Shown piece by piece: positions 1 to 6,791 of a DNA stretch of 7,542 bases; the first letter of the stretch is position 1, and every line of letters starts with the position of its first letter. The stretch spans positions 1 through 7,542 of the forward strand of contig QXZO01000088.1 of NCBI GenBank assembly GCA_009886305.1. The letters run 5' to 3'. Below the pieces are notes generated by a model that ran no database searches, was not told the DNA's origin, and worked only from the letters and a program-made list of their open reading frames with translations. This DNA is from Betaproteobacteria bacterium (lineage in GTDB: Bacteria > Pseudomonadota > Gammaproteobacteria > Burkholderiales > Eutrophovitaceae). Position numbers and translations under genes: made by a program.

Positions 1-290
1 AAATTTTCATTGATAATGCTTGCAAGAGGATGGTAAGAAGTCGGTCTATTCTCCGTTTTAGATGCAGCCGCTAAAAGCTCCTGAGCCTCCTTGTCGCTTA
101 TTTCGGCTAAGAGGCCGAGTGATTCTGTGGCAACTGTCAGGTCTTCATCTGTAACGTCCCTATCAACGCGAGCGGCTTCATATAGTAAGGAGGCTAATGC
201 AGACTGGATATTAATTTTTTTTGAATCAGAAGTTTTACTTGTTGATTCAGGTTTAAGGAGCTGAAAAATTTTTTTTATAAAAGGCATCAT
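1..290 (-). CDS. TerB-like (tellurite resistance B family) protein, N-terminal part, cut by window edge
   Basis: Reading the minus strand from the ATG at 290-288 gives 96 open codons to the window edge; the C-terminus lies outside. The protein begins MMPFIKKIFQLLKP, followed by a polar Ser/Thr/Lys-rich stretch and, from about residue 30, an acidic helical segment: SALASLLYEAARVDRDVTDE, then helices containing LGLLAEISDKEAQELLAAA and HPLASIINEN. The pattern 'L-A-x-L-L-x-E-A-A-R-x-D-x-x-V-x-x-E-D' followed by a helix and 'S-x-x-E-A-x-E-L-L' is typical of the small all-helical TerB-like domain. The biochemical role of that family is poorly defined, and a link to tellurite resistance should not be assumed. 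No clear Shine-Dalgarno lies before either the Met at 290 or the one at 287, and no in-frame start is visible in the roughly 40 bases further upstream that I read. The gene diverges from the double uvrA gene with 111 bp between starts. Family assignment is from sequence pattern only; the open frame itself is clear. Confidence 0.72.
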   Translation of the reverse strand, partial: MMPFIKKIFQLLKPESTSKTSDSKKINIQSALASLLYEAARVDRDVTDEDLTVATESLGLLAEISDKEAQELLAAASKTENRPTSYHPLASIINEN

Positions 291-401
291 ATTGAGTCTT
301 GTGTTGAGTCTTAATTTTTTAAACCAATTTCTTTACGTTTAGTCTATCTTACAGGCTATTAAAAGAACATTAATTAGATTAATTAAAACCATTTACGGCG
401 C
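291..401. promoter_or_regulatory. Divergent intergenic region between TerB-like gene and uvrA
   Basis: This 111-bp AT-rich gap must hold the promoters of both divergent genes. It contains a perfect 9-bp direct repeat TTGAGTCTT (292-300 and 304-312, 12-bp period) directly before the TerB-like start, and an AT palindrome TTAATTA-GAT-TAATTAA (370-386) ending 15 bp before the uvrA start. A poor sigma70-like pair for uvrA is TTTACG (332-337) with TATTAA (357-362), but its spacing of 19 is long. I cannot name a convincing promoter. No Shine-Dalgarno of any strength precedes the uvrA ATG, and no LexA box (CTGT-N8-ACAG) is seen. Confidence 0.4.
292..312. repeat. Short direct repeat TTGAGTCTT x2
   Basis: Two exact copies of TTGAGTCTT lie at 292-300 and 304-312, separated by GTG, so the period is 12 bp. 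They sit immediately upstream of the ATG of the minus-strand TerB-like gene and would be in its 5' leader. The repeat could be a small tandem slip or a paired binding site; the sequence does not decide. Confidence 0.6.
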
Positions 402-3400
402 ATGAGAAAACATATCAAAATCCGAGGGGCGACTCAAAATAATCTTAAAAATCTCGATTTGGACCTTCCTTTGGGAGAAATTATTGCGGTAACTGGAGTA
501 TCAGGCTCTGGCAAGTCGTCTTTGGTCTTTGATACACTTTATGCCGAAGGACAACGGAGGTATGTGGAAACTTTTTCCTCTTACGCTCGACAGTTTCTTG
601 ATCGTATGGATCGACCGGACGTCAAAAGTATAGATGGTATCCCTCCCGCCATTGCTATTCATCAAGTGAACGCAGTAAAAACATCTCGTTCCACTGTAGG
701 CACAATGACTGAGCTTTCGGATTACCTGAAATTACTGTTTGCTAAGTACGCCAGCCTGCACTGCGGGAGTTGTGCTAAACCTGTTGAGGTTGATAATCTG
801 GAGACCATCATAAGTAAACTAGCTGATCACCAACTTGGTAGAGTGGTAATCAAGGCTCCAGTTGTAGTGCCTGAGAACTTTACGGTGACCGAAATCGAAG
901 GACACCTTGTTGCTCAGGGTTACGATCGTTTCCTTCGAGCGGCTGACCAGACGCATGTCGTCATCGATCGATTTGATGTGAGTAGTGTGGAAGAGGCAAG
1001 GTTAAGAGAGGCCTTTGAAGCAGCATTTCGCGTCGGGCAAGGGAAGTGTTCAGTTGCATCTTATTCAAAAGGCGAATTAGGGAATGACGCATTAATTTTT
1101 AGCAATAGATTCCATTGTGCTAGTTGCAATATCGACTATTCTCCCCCGAGTGCTGGGCTGTTTTCTTTTAATTCACCAGTGGGTGCGTGTGCGACTTGCC
1201 GAGGGTTTGGTCGCGTTATTGGTGTCGATATGGATTCGGTGATATCGAGTTCTAAGCTTTCGCTCGCAGACGGGGTTATTCGTCCTTGGCAAACTGATAG
1301 TTACTCTGAGTGTCAAAATGAGCTACTTGAGTCTGCTCGCCAAAGAAATATTTCTATTGACGTTCCTTGGTGTGAGATGAATCAAGCGGACAAGCAGTGG
1401 GTGTTAGAGGGTGATCCGGACTGGATTAGTTGGCGTAAGTCTTGGCCCAAGTATTGGTATGGAGTCCGGCGTTATTTTGAGTGGCTTGAGACAAAATCTT
1501 ACAAAATGCACATTCGAGTATTGCTTGCCAAATACAGGTCATACTCCCTCTGCCCAGATTGTCGTGGTAGCCGGTTAAAGCCGAGCGCTCTGCTCTGGCG
1601 TGTTGGATCAAATAAACTTGCAGTGGACAGCTTGCCAACTCCTTTTGAGCACCCAGGTCTCGATTTGGATCTCGATAAATTAAAGGCTATTGAGGGGATG
1701 TCAATTCACCAAGTGAATACATTGCCCATCTGGGATTTAAAAAAATTCATAAATCATGAAAAGGGTCGTTGGCAAGAAATGAATAAAGACGATTCTGGCC
1801 AACTGATTCTGGATCAAATTATATCGAGATTAGATTTTCTCGAAGACGTGGGTTTGGGTTACCTTACTCTGGATCGACAGTCTCGAACGCTATCTGGAGG
1901 GGAGACTCAACGGCTAAACTTAGCGACCGCTTTGGGTGCTTCATTAACGCAAACATTGTTCTTGCTGGATGAGCCATCTATTGGGTTGCATCCGAGAGAT
2001 ATTGAGAAGGTTATTTCGGTAATTGATCGGCTCAAGAACAATGGAAATACAATTGTTGTGGTTGAGCATGACCCACAAATCATACGTGCAGCGAGTTTCT
2101 TGCTTGATATCGGACCGGAGGCCGGAGAGCGCGGTGGATGTATCGAGTATTTTGGTAAAGCAAGTAATTTAAGTGTCGACTCTGGCCTTACCGCTGAATA
2201 TTTATTGGGTGAGCGCTCAGTCACAGACTCTATACCTGTCAAACCGGTTGAGCCACGAAAAACGCAGTGGTTGAGCGTATTTGGTGCTTGTCGTAATAAT
2301 CTTAAGTGCATTGATGTCGATATTCCAATAGGACATTTGGTCTCAATCACTGGAGTGTCTGGGTCTGGAAAATCGACGCTTGTTGAAGACACTATTTTCA
2401 GGGAGATATCTCGATCTTTAGAGGGCAAAGGGATCTCCAAGGATGGCGTAGGGGGTTTCAAAAATTTAGATTTAATAAATAGAGTTGTCATGCTGGATCA
2501 AAGGCCGATTGGTAAGTCTTCCCGTTCTAACCCGGTCAGCTATGTGAGCGCTCTGGATGGTATACGAGCCTTATTTGCCGCGTCACCAGAAGCTTTGAAA
2601 GCTGGTTACGATAAAAGTTATTTTAGTTTTAATTCGGGAAAGGGTAGATGTCAAAGCTGCGCCGGTAGTGGTTTCGAGCTGGTAGAGATGCAATTTTTAT
2701 CAGATGTCTACCTTCGGTGTAACCAATGTGATGGCAAGAGATATGGACAAGATGTTCTAAAAATTAAGGTCGACTTGCCAAGTGTCGGTTTGGTGAACAT
2801 TGATGATGTGTTAAATCTAACCATATCTGAAGCGATGCTGGTCTTCAAGGATGCGGTTAAAATTTCCCGGAAGCTACAATGTCTGGTCGATGTCGGTTTA
2901 GGTTATTTAAGGCTGGGACAGCCTGTGCCGACGTTATCCGGTGGAGAGGCTCAAAGGCTTAAGCTTGCAAGTTATATATCTGAGGCCTCAACGCGGTCAG
3001 TTAATCAAACGTTATTCTTGCTTGATGAACCCACCACCGGTTTACATTTTCACGATGTTAGAAAATTACTTATTGCGCTTCGCGCGCTTGTGAACCTTGG
3101 TGCTTCAATCGTGATAGTGGAGCATAATTTAGATTTGATCGCCGCATCCGATTGGATTATTGACTTAGGCCCTGAGGGAGGGGTTGGAGGCGGCGAGGTT
3201 GTTTGCTTTGGATCTCCAGAAAAGATAATCGAGGACATTTCCTCACCTACGGGCTTGGAGTTGAGGCGCATCAATAGTCAGCCTGTCTCTTCGAGTATTA
3301 GCGACGAACCCAAGCAAGTTTCTCAGAACGGCAACTTGGTTCCTAACTCAATATCCATAAGGAATGCTAGAGAAAATAATCTTCAGGGTGTAAGTGTAAA

Positions 3401-5966
3401 TATCCCTCATGAAAAATTGACTGTCATTACCGGGCTTAGTGGGAGTGGTAAATCCTCTCTAGCGTTTGACATTATTTATGGGGAGGGCCAAAGGCGGTAT
3501 TTGGAGTCTTTGAATGCCTATGCTAGACAATTCATCCATGTTGGTAAAAAGCCTGACGTGGATGCAGTATTCGGTATCCCGCCGGCTGTGGCAATTGAAC
3601 AACGTACCAGTCGGGGTGGTATGAAAAGCACCGTTGGCACCGTGACCGAGACTTACCATTATTTAAGACTTTTGATGTCAAAAATAGGAACTCAATTTTG
3701 CCCAGACTGCGAAGTTAAAATTCAGCCACAAAATACTAATTCAATTGTTGAGCGTTTGTTAATTGATTACTCTGGGATTCATATCGGATTCTTAGCTCCC
3801 CTGGTGCGTTCCAGAAAAGGCGTCTATAAAGAGTTGGCTGAGACTTACCGAAAAAAAGGTTTTACGCATCTTTTGGTGGATAACGTATTTGTCGAAACAG
3901 GCACATTTCCTAAGTTGGATCGCTATGTAGAGCACACTATTGAGTTGCCGCTAGCAAGCATTACTGTGTCTGAGATGCAACGGGAGCAGATCGCTAATAT
4001 TGTTAAAGATGCGCTCCAATATGGAAGCGGATTTTTTCACATTATTTCAAATATTGACGACCTGCTTCAGGGCGGGGCATTTGAACAGGAAAGTTTTTCT
4101 AGTAAAAGAGCATGTCCCTCATGCCAGCGATCCTTTGATGAGTTAGATCCGCGTTTATTTTCGTTTAACTCTAAATATGGCTGGTGCGACGCTTGCCAAG
4201 GTGTAGGTTTGGGTTTAGAGGGTAAGACTATTTCAGTAAAAAACCTTAAAGATGAAATTGAGGTGGAGACAGACAGAGCGAAAAGTAAAGAAGATTCAAG
4301 TAGCGCTGTATGCAAGGTATGTGACGGTGTTCGACTGAATGCCCAGGCTCAGAGTGTTGTTTGGAAAAATCTCACAATGGCAGACTTGGTATCCACTCCT
4401 GTTGGTGTTCTATATCGAATGCTTTTAGAAATTCAGTTGACAGAAAGAGAGCAATTAATCGCGAAAGACTTACTAAAAGAGGTGTTGTCTCGACTGCGCT
4501 TTTTGACTGAAGTCGGTTTAACGTACCTGACCTTGAACCGGTCTGCTCCCACCTTGAGCGGAGGTGAGTCTCAACGTATGCGGTTATCTGCGCAGTTAGG
4601 GTCAAACCTTCGTGGGGCTGTTTATGTTCTAGACGAGCCGACTATTGGGCTTCACTCGAGAGATAATAACGTACTATTGAAAGCGCTCAAACACCTTCAA
4701 GATAACGGCAATACGCTAGTCGTTGTGGAGCACGATGAGGATACGATAAAGCAAGCTGATTTCGTGATTGATTTAGGGCCAGGAGCAGGTAGTGAAGGTG
4801 GACACATCATATCATCAGGTTCCCCAGAGGAAATTATGCGTGACGATGTTTCGATTACAGGGCGGTACTTAACTTCGAAGAGACGCTACTCGATTCGTGA
4901 GGAAGGACAGCATAAAACTCCAACTGATTTTATTCGCATTGAGGCGGCAACACGTAATAACCTTAAAAGCGTTAATGCCGAAATCCCTATTGGCTATCTA
5001 ACTGCGGTAACAGGTGTATCTGGCAGTGGCAAGTCCAGTTTAGTCCGTGGAATATTACGCGCCAATATGGACAGACTCATATCAAGACCGAATTCAGATA
5101 CCCAAATTTCGGGCTTTTCAGATTGTTCGAATATTTCTGGGACTCAATGTTTCTCTCGAGTGATTGAAGTAGATCAATCTCCAATTGGTAAAACCTCTCG
5201 TTCTTGTCCTGCAACCTATACGGGAATATGGGATGAGGTGAGAAAGCTCTTTGCATCTGCAACCGAATCACGGGTTAGAGGGTTTGGTCCAGCTCGATTT
5301 TCTTTTAACACTAAAGGTGGTCGCTGCGAGGGCTGTGAGGGTCAAGGTATACAAAAAATAGAGATGAATTTTTTGCCTGATGTTAGAACTGTCTGCGAGG
5401 CGTGTGATGGCGATCGATTCAGTAAAGATACTTTGCAGATTCGTTATAACAATCACTCAATTGCGGATGTTTTGAATCTCAGTATTAAAGAGGCTGTAGA
5501 GCTTTTTAGTGCGCATCCGCGAATCAACAAGAAACTTAATTTACTAAATGAGCTTGGGTTAGGTTATTTAAAGCTCGGACAACACAGCAGTACATTGTCA
5601 GGAGGAGAGGCTCAAAGGATTAAGCTGGTCTCAGAATTATCAAAGTTTAAAGCTGATACCGAGGATCATTTCCGGCAGTCTAGTCGTAATCAAACCCTGT
5701 TTGTTCTTGACGAACCTACTGTTGGATTACACATGGCCGATGTTGAGAAGTTGATTGAAGCGCTAAAGCGTCTCGCTAGTGCAGGAGGCACTGTGGTAGT
5801 TATAGAGCATAATATTGATGTGATTGGAAGTGCAGACTGGGTGGTCGATTTAGGTCCAGAGGGTGGTGATGCAGGCGGTTATGTTTTATTCCAAGGTGTT
5901 CCGGAGCGCTTGGCTAAGCAAGCTTCCTCAGCAACAGGAGAGGCTCTTTCAGGGTTATCCACATAA
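402..5966 (+). CDS. uvrA: Double-length UvrA: two fused UvrA units, four ABC ATPase domains
   Basis: An 1854-residue protein of the UvrA excinuclease subunit family, about twice the usual 940. UvrA is the ATP-dependent DNA damage sensor that loads UvrB in nucleotide excision repair. Unit 1 spans about residues 1-950: Walker A GVSGSGKSS (32-40), CxxC pairs 239/242 and 263/266, signature LSGGETQR (497-504), Walker B Asp523-Glu524 and switch His556; then a second NBD with Walker A 651-659, zinc cysteines 750/753 and 773/776, signature from 845, Asp875-Glu876 and His908. A Ser/Gln/Asn-rich linker leads to unit 2 (from about 984): Walker A 1011-1019, CxxC 1238/1241 and 1262/1265, signature from 1385, Asp1411-Glu1412, His1444; then Walker A 1538-1546, cysteines 1642/1645 and 1665/1668, signature from 1732, Asp1770-Glu1771, His1803. 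Unit 1 has 117 residues between C266 and C384 (insertion-domain region); unit 2 has only 38 between C1265 and C1304. Unit 1 lacks the Arg-Lys-Gly found in unit 2 (1138-1140). The start matches the family N-terminus, but no Shine-Dalgarno is seen. It may be a paralogue beside a normal uvrA. Confidence 0.95.
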   Translation: MRKHIKIRGATQNNLKNLDLDLPLGEIIAVTGVSGSGKSSLVFDTLYAEGQRRYVETFSSYARQFLDRMDRPDVKSIDGIPPAIAIHQVNAVKTSRSTVGTMTELSDYLKLLFAKYASLHCGSCAKPVEVDNLETIISKLADHQLGRVVIKAPVVVPENFTVTEIEGHLVAQGYDRFLRAADQTHVVIDRFDVSSVEEARLREAFEAAFRVGQGKCSVASYSKGELGNDALIFSNRFHCASCNIDYSPPSAGLFSFNSPVGACATCRGFGRVIGVDMDSVISSSKLSLADGVIRPWQTDSYSECQNELLESARQRNISIDVPWCEMNQADKQWVLEGDPDWISWRKSWPKYWYGVRRYFEWLETKSYKMHIRVLLAKYRSYSLCPDCRGSRLKPSALLWRVGSNKLAVDSLPTPFEHPGLDLDLDKLKAIEGMSIHQVNTLPIWDLKKFINHEKGRWQEMNKDDSGQLILDQIISRLDFLEDVGLGYLTLDRQSRTLSGGETQRLNLATALGASLTQTLFLLDEPSIGLHPRDIEKVISVIDRLKNNGNTIVVVEHDPQIIRAASFLLDIGPEAGERGGCIEYFGKASNLSVDSGLTAEYLLGERSVTDSIPVKPVEPRKTQWLSVFGACRNNLKCIDVDIPIGHLVSITGVSGSGKSTLVEDTIFREISRSLEGKGISKDGVGGFKNLDLINRVVMLDQRPIGKSSRSNPVSYVSALDGIRALFAASPEALKAGYDKSYFSFNSGKGRCQSCAGSGFELVEMQFLSDVYLRCNQCDGKRYGQDVLKIKVDLPSVGLVNIDDVLNLTISEAMLVFKDAVKISRKLQCLVDVGLGYLRLGQPVPTLSGGEAQRLKLASYISEASTRSVNQTLFLLDEPTTGLHFHDVRKLLIALRALVNLGASIVIVEHNLDLIAASDWIIDLGPEGGVGGGEVVCFGSPEKIIEDISSPTGLELRRINSQPVSSSISDEPKQVSQNGNLVPNSISIRNARENNLQGVSVNIPHEKLTVITGLSGSGKSSLAFDIIYGEGQRRYLESLNAYARQFIHVGKKPDVDAVFGIPPAVAIEQRTSRGGMKSTVGTVTETYHYLRLLMSKIGTQFCPDCEVKIQPQNTNSIVERLLIDYSGIHIGFLAPLVRSRKGVYKELAETYRKKGFTHLLVDNVFVETGTFPKLDRYVEHTIELPLASITVSEMQREQIANIVKDALQYGSGFFHIISNIDDLLQGGAFEQESFSSKRACPSCQRSFDELDPRLFSFNSKYGWCDACQGVGLGLEGKTISVKNLKDEIEVETDRAKSKEDSSSAVCKVCDGVRLNAQAQSVVWKNLTMADLVSTPVGVLYRMLLEIQLTEREQLIAKDLLKEVLSRLRFLTEVGLTYLTLNRSAPTLSGGESQRMRLSAQLGSNLRGAVYVLDEPTIGLHSRDNNVLLKALKHLQDNGNTLVVVEHDEDTIKQADFVIDLGPGAGSEGGHIISSGSPEEIMRDDVSITGRYLTSKRRYSIREEGQHKTPTDFIRIEAATRNNLKSVNAEIPIGYLTAVTGVSGSGKSSLVRGILRANMDRLISRPNSDTQISGFSDCSNISGTQCFSRVIEVDQSPIGKTSRSCPATYTGIWDEVRKLFASATESRVRGFGPARFSFNTKGGRCEGCEGQGIQKIEMNFLPDVRTVCEACDGDRFSKDTLQIRYNNHSIADVLNLSIKEAVELFSAHPRINKKLNLLNELGLGYLKLGQHSSTLSGGEAQRIKLVSELSKFKADTEDHFRQSSRNQTLFVLDEPTVGLHMADVEKLIEALKRLASAGGTVVVIEHNIDVIGSADWVVDLGPEGGDAGGYVLFQGVPERLAKQASSATGEALSGLST

Positions 5967-5968
5967 CC
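5953..5968. other. Perfect DnaA-box 9-mer inside a small hairpin at the uvrA stop codon
   Basis: TTATCCACA (5955-5963) equals the strong DnaA box consensus. It sits within the inverted repeat GGTTAT-CCAC-ATAACC (5953-5968), which spans the last codons and the TAA stop (5964-5966) of the double uvrA gene. Only one box was seen, without an AT-rich unwinding element or a cluster, so this is not an origin. It may be coincidence: an exact 9-mer is expected by chance roughly once in 17 windows of this size, counting both strands. Confidence 0.3.
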
Positions 5969-5987
5969 TAAAGAATATATTAAATTC

Positions 5988-6005
5988 GCCGCGAAACGGT
6001 TTTTT
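5988..6005 (+). terminator. Weak candidate Rho-independent terminator after uvrA
   Basis: GCCG (5988-5991), loop CGAAA and CGGT (5997-6000) form a short 4-bp stem, one pair being G-T, followed by a run of six T (6000-6005). It lies 22 bp after the uvrA stop codon. The stem is short for an intrinsic terminator, so efficiency is doubtful, although the GC stem plus T-run arrangement and the position fit. Confidence 0.35.
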
Positions 6006-6061
6006 CAAAAGATGGTTCCAAGAGTCTAACTCTGTATAAAATCACTTTTTTTCATAACTAA

Positions 6062-6108
6062 TCGATGAATTATTAAAATGACAATATACTGTTTCAAATA
6101 GAGCAGTA
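6062..6108 (+). promoter_or_regulatory. Candidate promoter with overlapping inverted repeat upstream of DUF502 gene
   Basis: TATACT (6085-6090) is one base from the sigma70 -10 consensus. A poor -35, TCGATG (6062-6067), sits 17 bp upstream. The inverted repeat TACTG-N12-CAGTA (6087-6091 and 6104-6108) overlaps the -10 and the expected transcription start near 6097, which is where a repressor operator would sit. The arms match those of a LexA box, but the spacer is 12 rather than 10, so a LexA assignment is not supported. The transcription start is inferred. The rest of the 5967-6136 gap holds another TATAAA-like hexamer (6035-6040) and no gene. Confidence 0.3.
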
Positions 6109-6119
6109 CTTAATTCACT

Positions 6120-6126
6120 AGGGGAG
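6120..6126 (+). promoter_or_regulatory. Ribosome binding site deciding the DUF502 start
   Basis: AGGGGAG is a good Shine-Dalgarno match. It ends one base before the first ATG (6128), which is too close to be used, and ten bases before the ATG at 6137, an acceptable distance. The site therefore favours 6137 as the start. Confidence 0.6.
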
Positions 6127-6136
6127 CATGATTGTG

Positions 6137-6733
6137 ATGAAGTTCATTAGTAAAATATTTTTGACTGGCCTTTTCACTGCCTTACCAGTGTTGGCGACCA
6201 TATACTTATTAGCTTGGTTGTTCACCACGGCCGAATCTTTTATGGTCACTCCGTTACAAATGATCTTGCCCGAAGGAGCTTACGTTGCGGGTATGGGACT
6301 CGCTGCTGGTTGCGGTGTCGTATTTGTTATTGGAATATTGATGCGAGCGTATGTTATTCGAAGTATCTTTAATTTGACTGAGCGGTTTTTTCTTAAGGTG
6401 CCTTTGATAAAAACGATATATAGCGCTCTAAAGGAATTTTTTGGGTTATTTGCTGGAGATGATAAAGGTGAGAACTTCCAGGTTGTGATGGTCGATATGC
6501 CAAGTTTAGATGTCAGGTTACTAGGCTTTTTGACTCGCGAGGAGTTTTCCGATTTGCCGCCCAACATGGTTCCTGAAGGTCGGGTGGCGGTCTATCTGCC
6601 GATGAGCTACCAGATTGGTGGCTACACTATCTTTGTGCCTCGATCCCAACTCACACCTATTGAGATGCCTCGTGAACAAGCTATGCGCTTAGCTGTAACA
6701 GCGGGGATTCAGCAATCTAAAAAAAATGATTGA
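6137..6733 (+). CDS. DUF502 family inner-membrane protein
   Basis: A 198-residue protein with the hallmarks of the DUF502 family, a widespread bacterial membrane family of unknown biochemical function. The N-terminus MKFISKIFLTGLFTALPV gives a basic start and a first membrane segment at about residues 8-29; a second lies at about 49-69. Then come the family motif VPLIKTIYSALKEF (88-101), a soluble region of beta character, and VYLPMSYQIGGYTIFVPRSQ near the C-terminus, which fits the family's 'YLP...GYTIFVP' block. The length is typical of the family. An ATG at 6128 would add three residues, but the Shine-Dalgarno at 6120-6126 and the usual family start (basic residue, then F-L-T-G-L) both favour 6137. 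The gene is separated from uvrA by 170 bp with its own candidate promoter and converges on hppA across a strong terminator, so it is probably transcribed alone. Function cannot be stated. Confidence 0.9.
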   Translation: MKFISKIFLTGLFTALPVLATIYLLAWLFTTAESFMVTPLQMILPEGAYVAGMGLAAGCGVVFVIGILMRAYVIRSIFNLTERFFLKVPLIKTIYSALKEFFGLFAGDDKGENFQVVMVDMPSLDVRLLGFLTREEFSDLPPNMVPEGRVAVYLPMSYQIGGYTIFVPRSQLTPIEMPREQAMRLAVTAGIQQSKKND

Positions 6734-6749
6734 TTTGTATGAGACATAA

Positions 6750-6776
6750 AAAAAGGCTCCATTAAGGAGCCTTTTT
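6750..6776. terminator. Bidirectional Rho-independent terminator between DUF502 gene and hppA
   Basis: AAAAAGGCTCC (6750-6760), loop ATTAA, and GGAGCCTTTTT (6766-6776) form a perfect 11-bp inverted repeat with a 6-bp GC-rich core. It is flanked by A-runs on the left and T-runs on the right, so it can act on both strands. It lies 16 bp after the DUF502 stop and 15 bp beyond the hppA stop, and serves both convergent genes. Confidence 0.92.
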
Positions 6777-6791
6777 ATTATCACGCTTTTT

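Noticed and set aside
1907..2491. 194-codon minus-strand open frame within uvrA
   Set aside because: It lies wholly opposite the conserved signature, Walker B and second Walker A regions of unit 1. Its protein is Ser/Pro/Thr-rich with no family pattern, as expected from an antisense shadow. The other shorter minus frames inside 402-5966 are dismissed for the same reason.
5955..5963. Replication origin or oriC-like site at the DnaA box
   Set aside because: Only one box was seen, with no cluster and no AT-rich unwinding repeats; neighbouring genes are not those typical of an origin.
402..5966. Pseudogene or frameshift-joined pair of uvrA genes
   Set aside because: The frame is continuous, every catalytic motif is intact in both halves, and the linker carries no start site with a ribosome site or stop remnants.
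6032..6047. LexA/SOS box CTGT-N8-ACTT upstream of DUF502
   Set aside because: The right arm has two mismatches to ACAG and there is no second site. No acceptable SOS box was found upstream of uvrA either (the closest is GTCTATCTTACAG near 342-354, which lacks the left arm).
6128..6136. Upstream ATG as the DUF502 start
   Set aside because: The Shine-Dalgarno AGGGGAG ends only one base before it, and family members usually begin at the position matching 6137.
6280..6567. 95-codon minus-strand open frame opposite the DUF502 gene
   Set aside because: It is a shadow of a conserved membrane protein gene, with no family pattern of its own.
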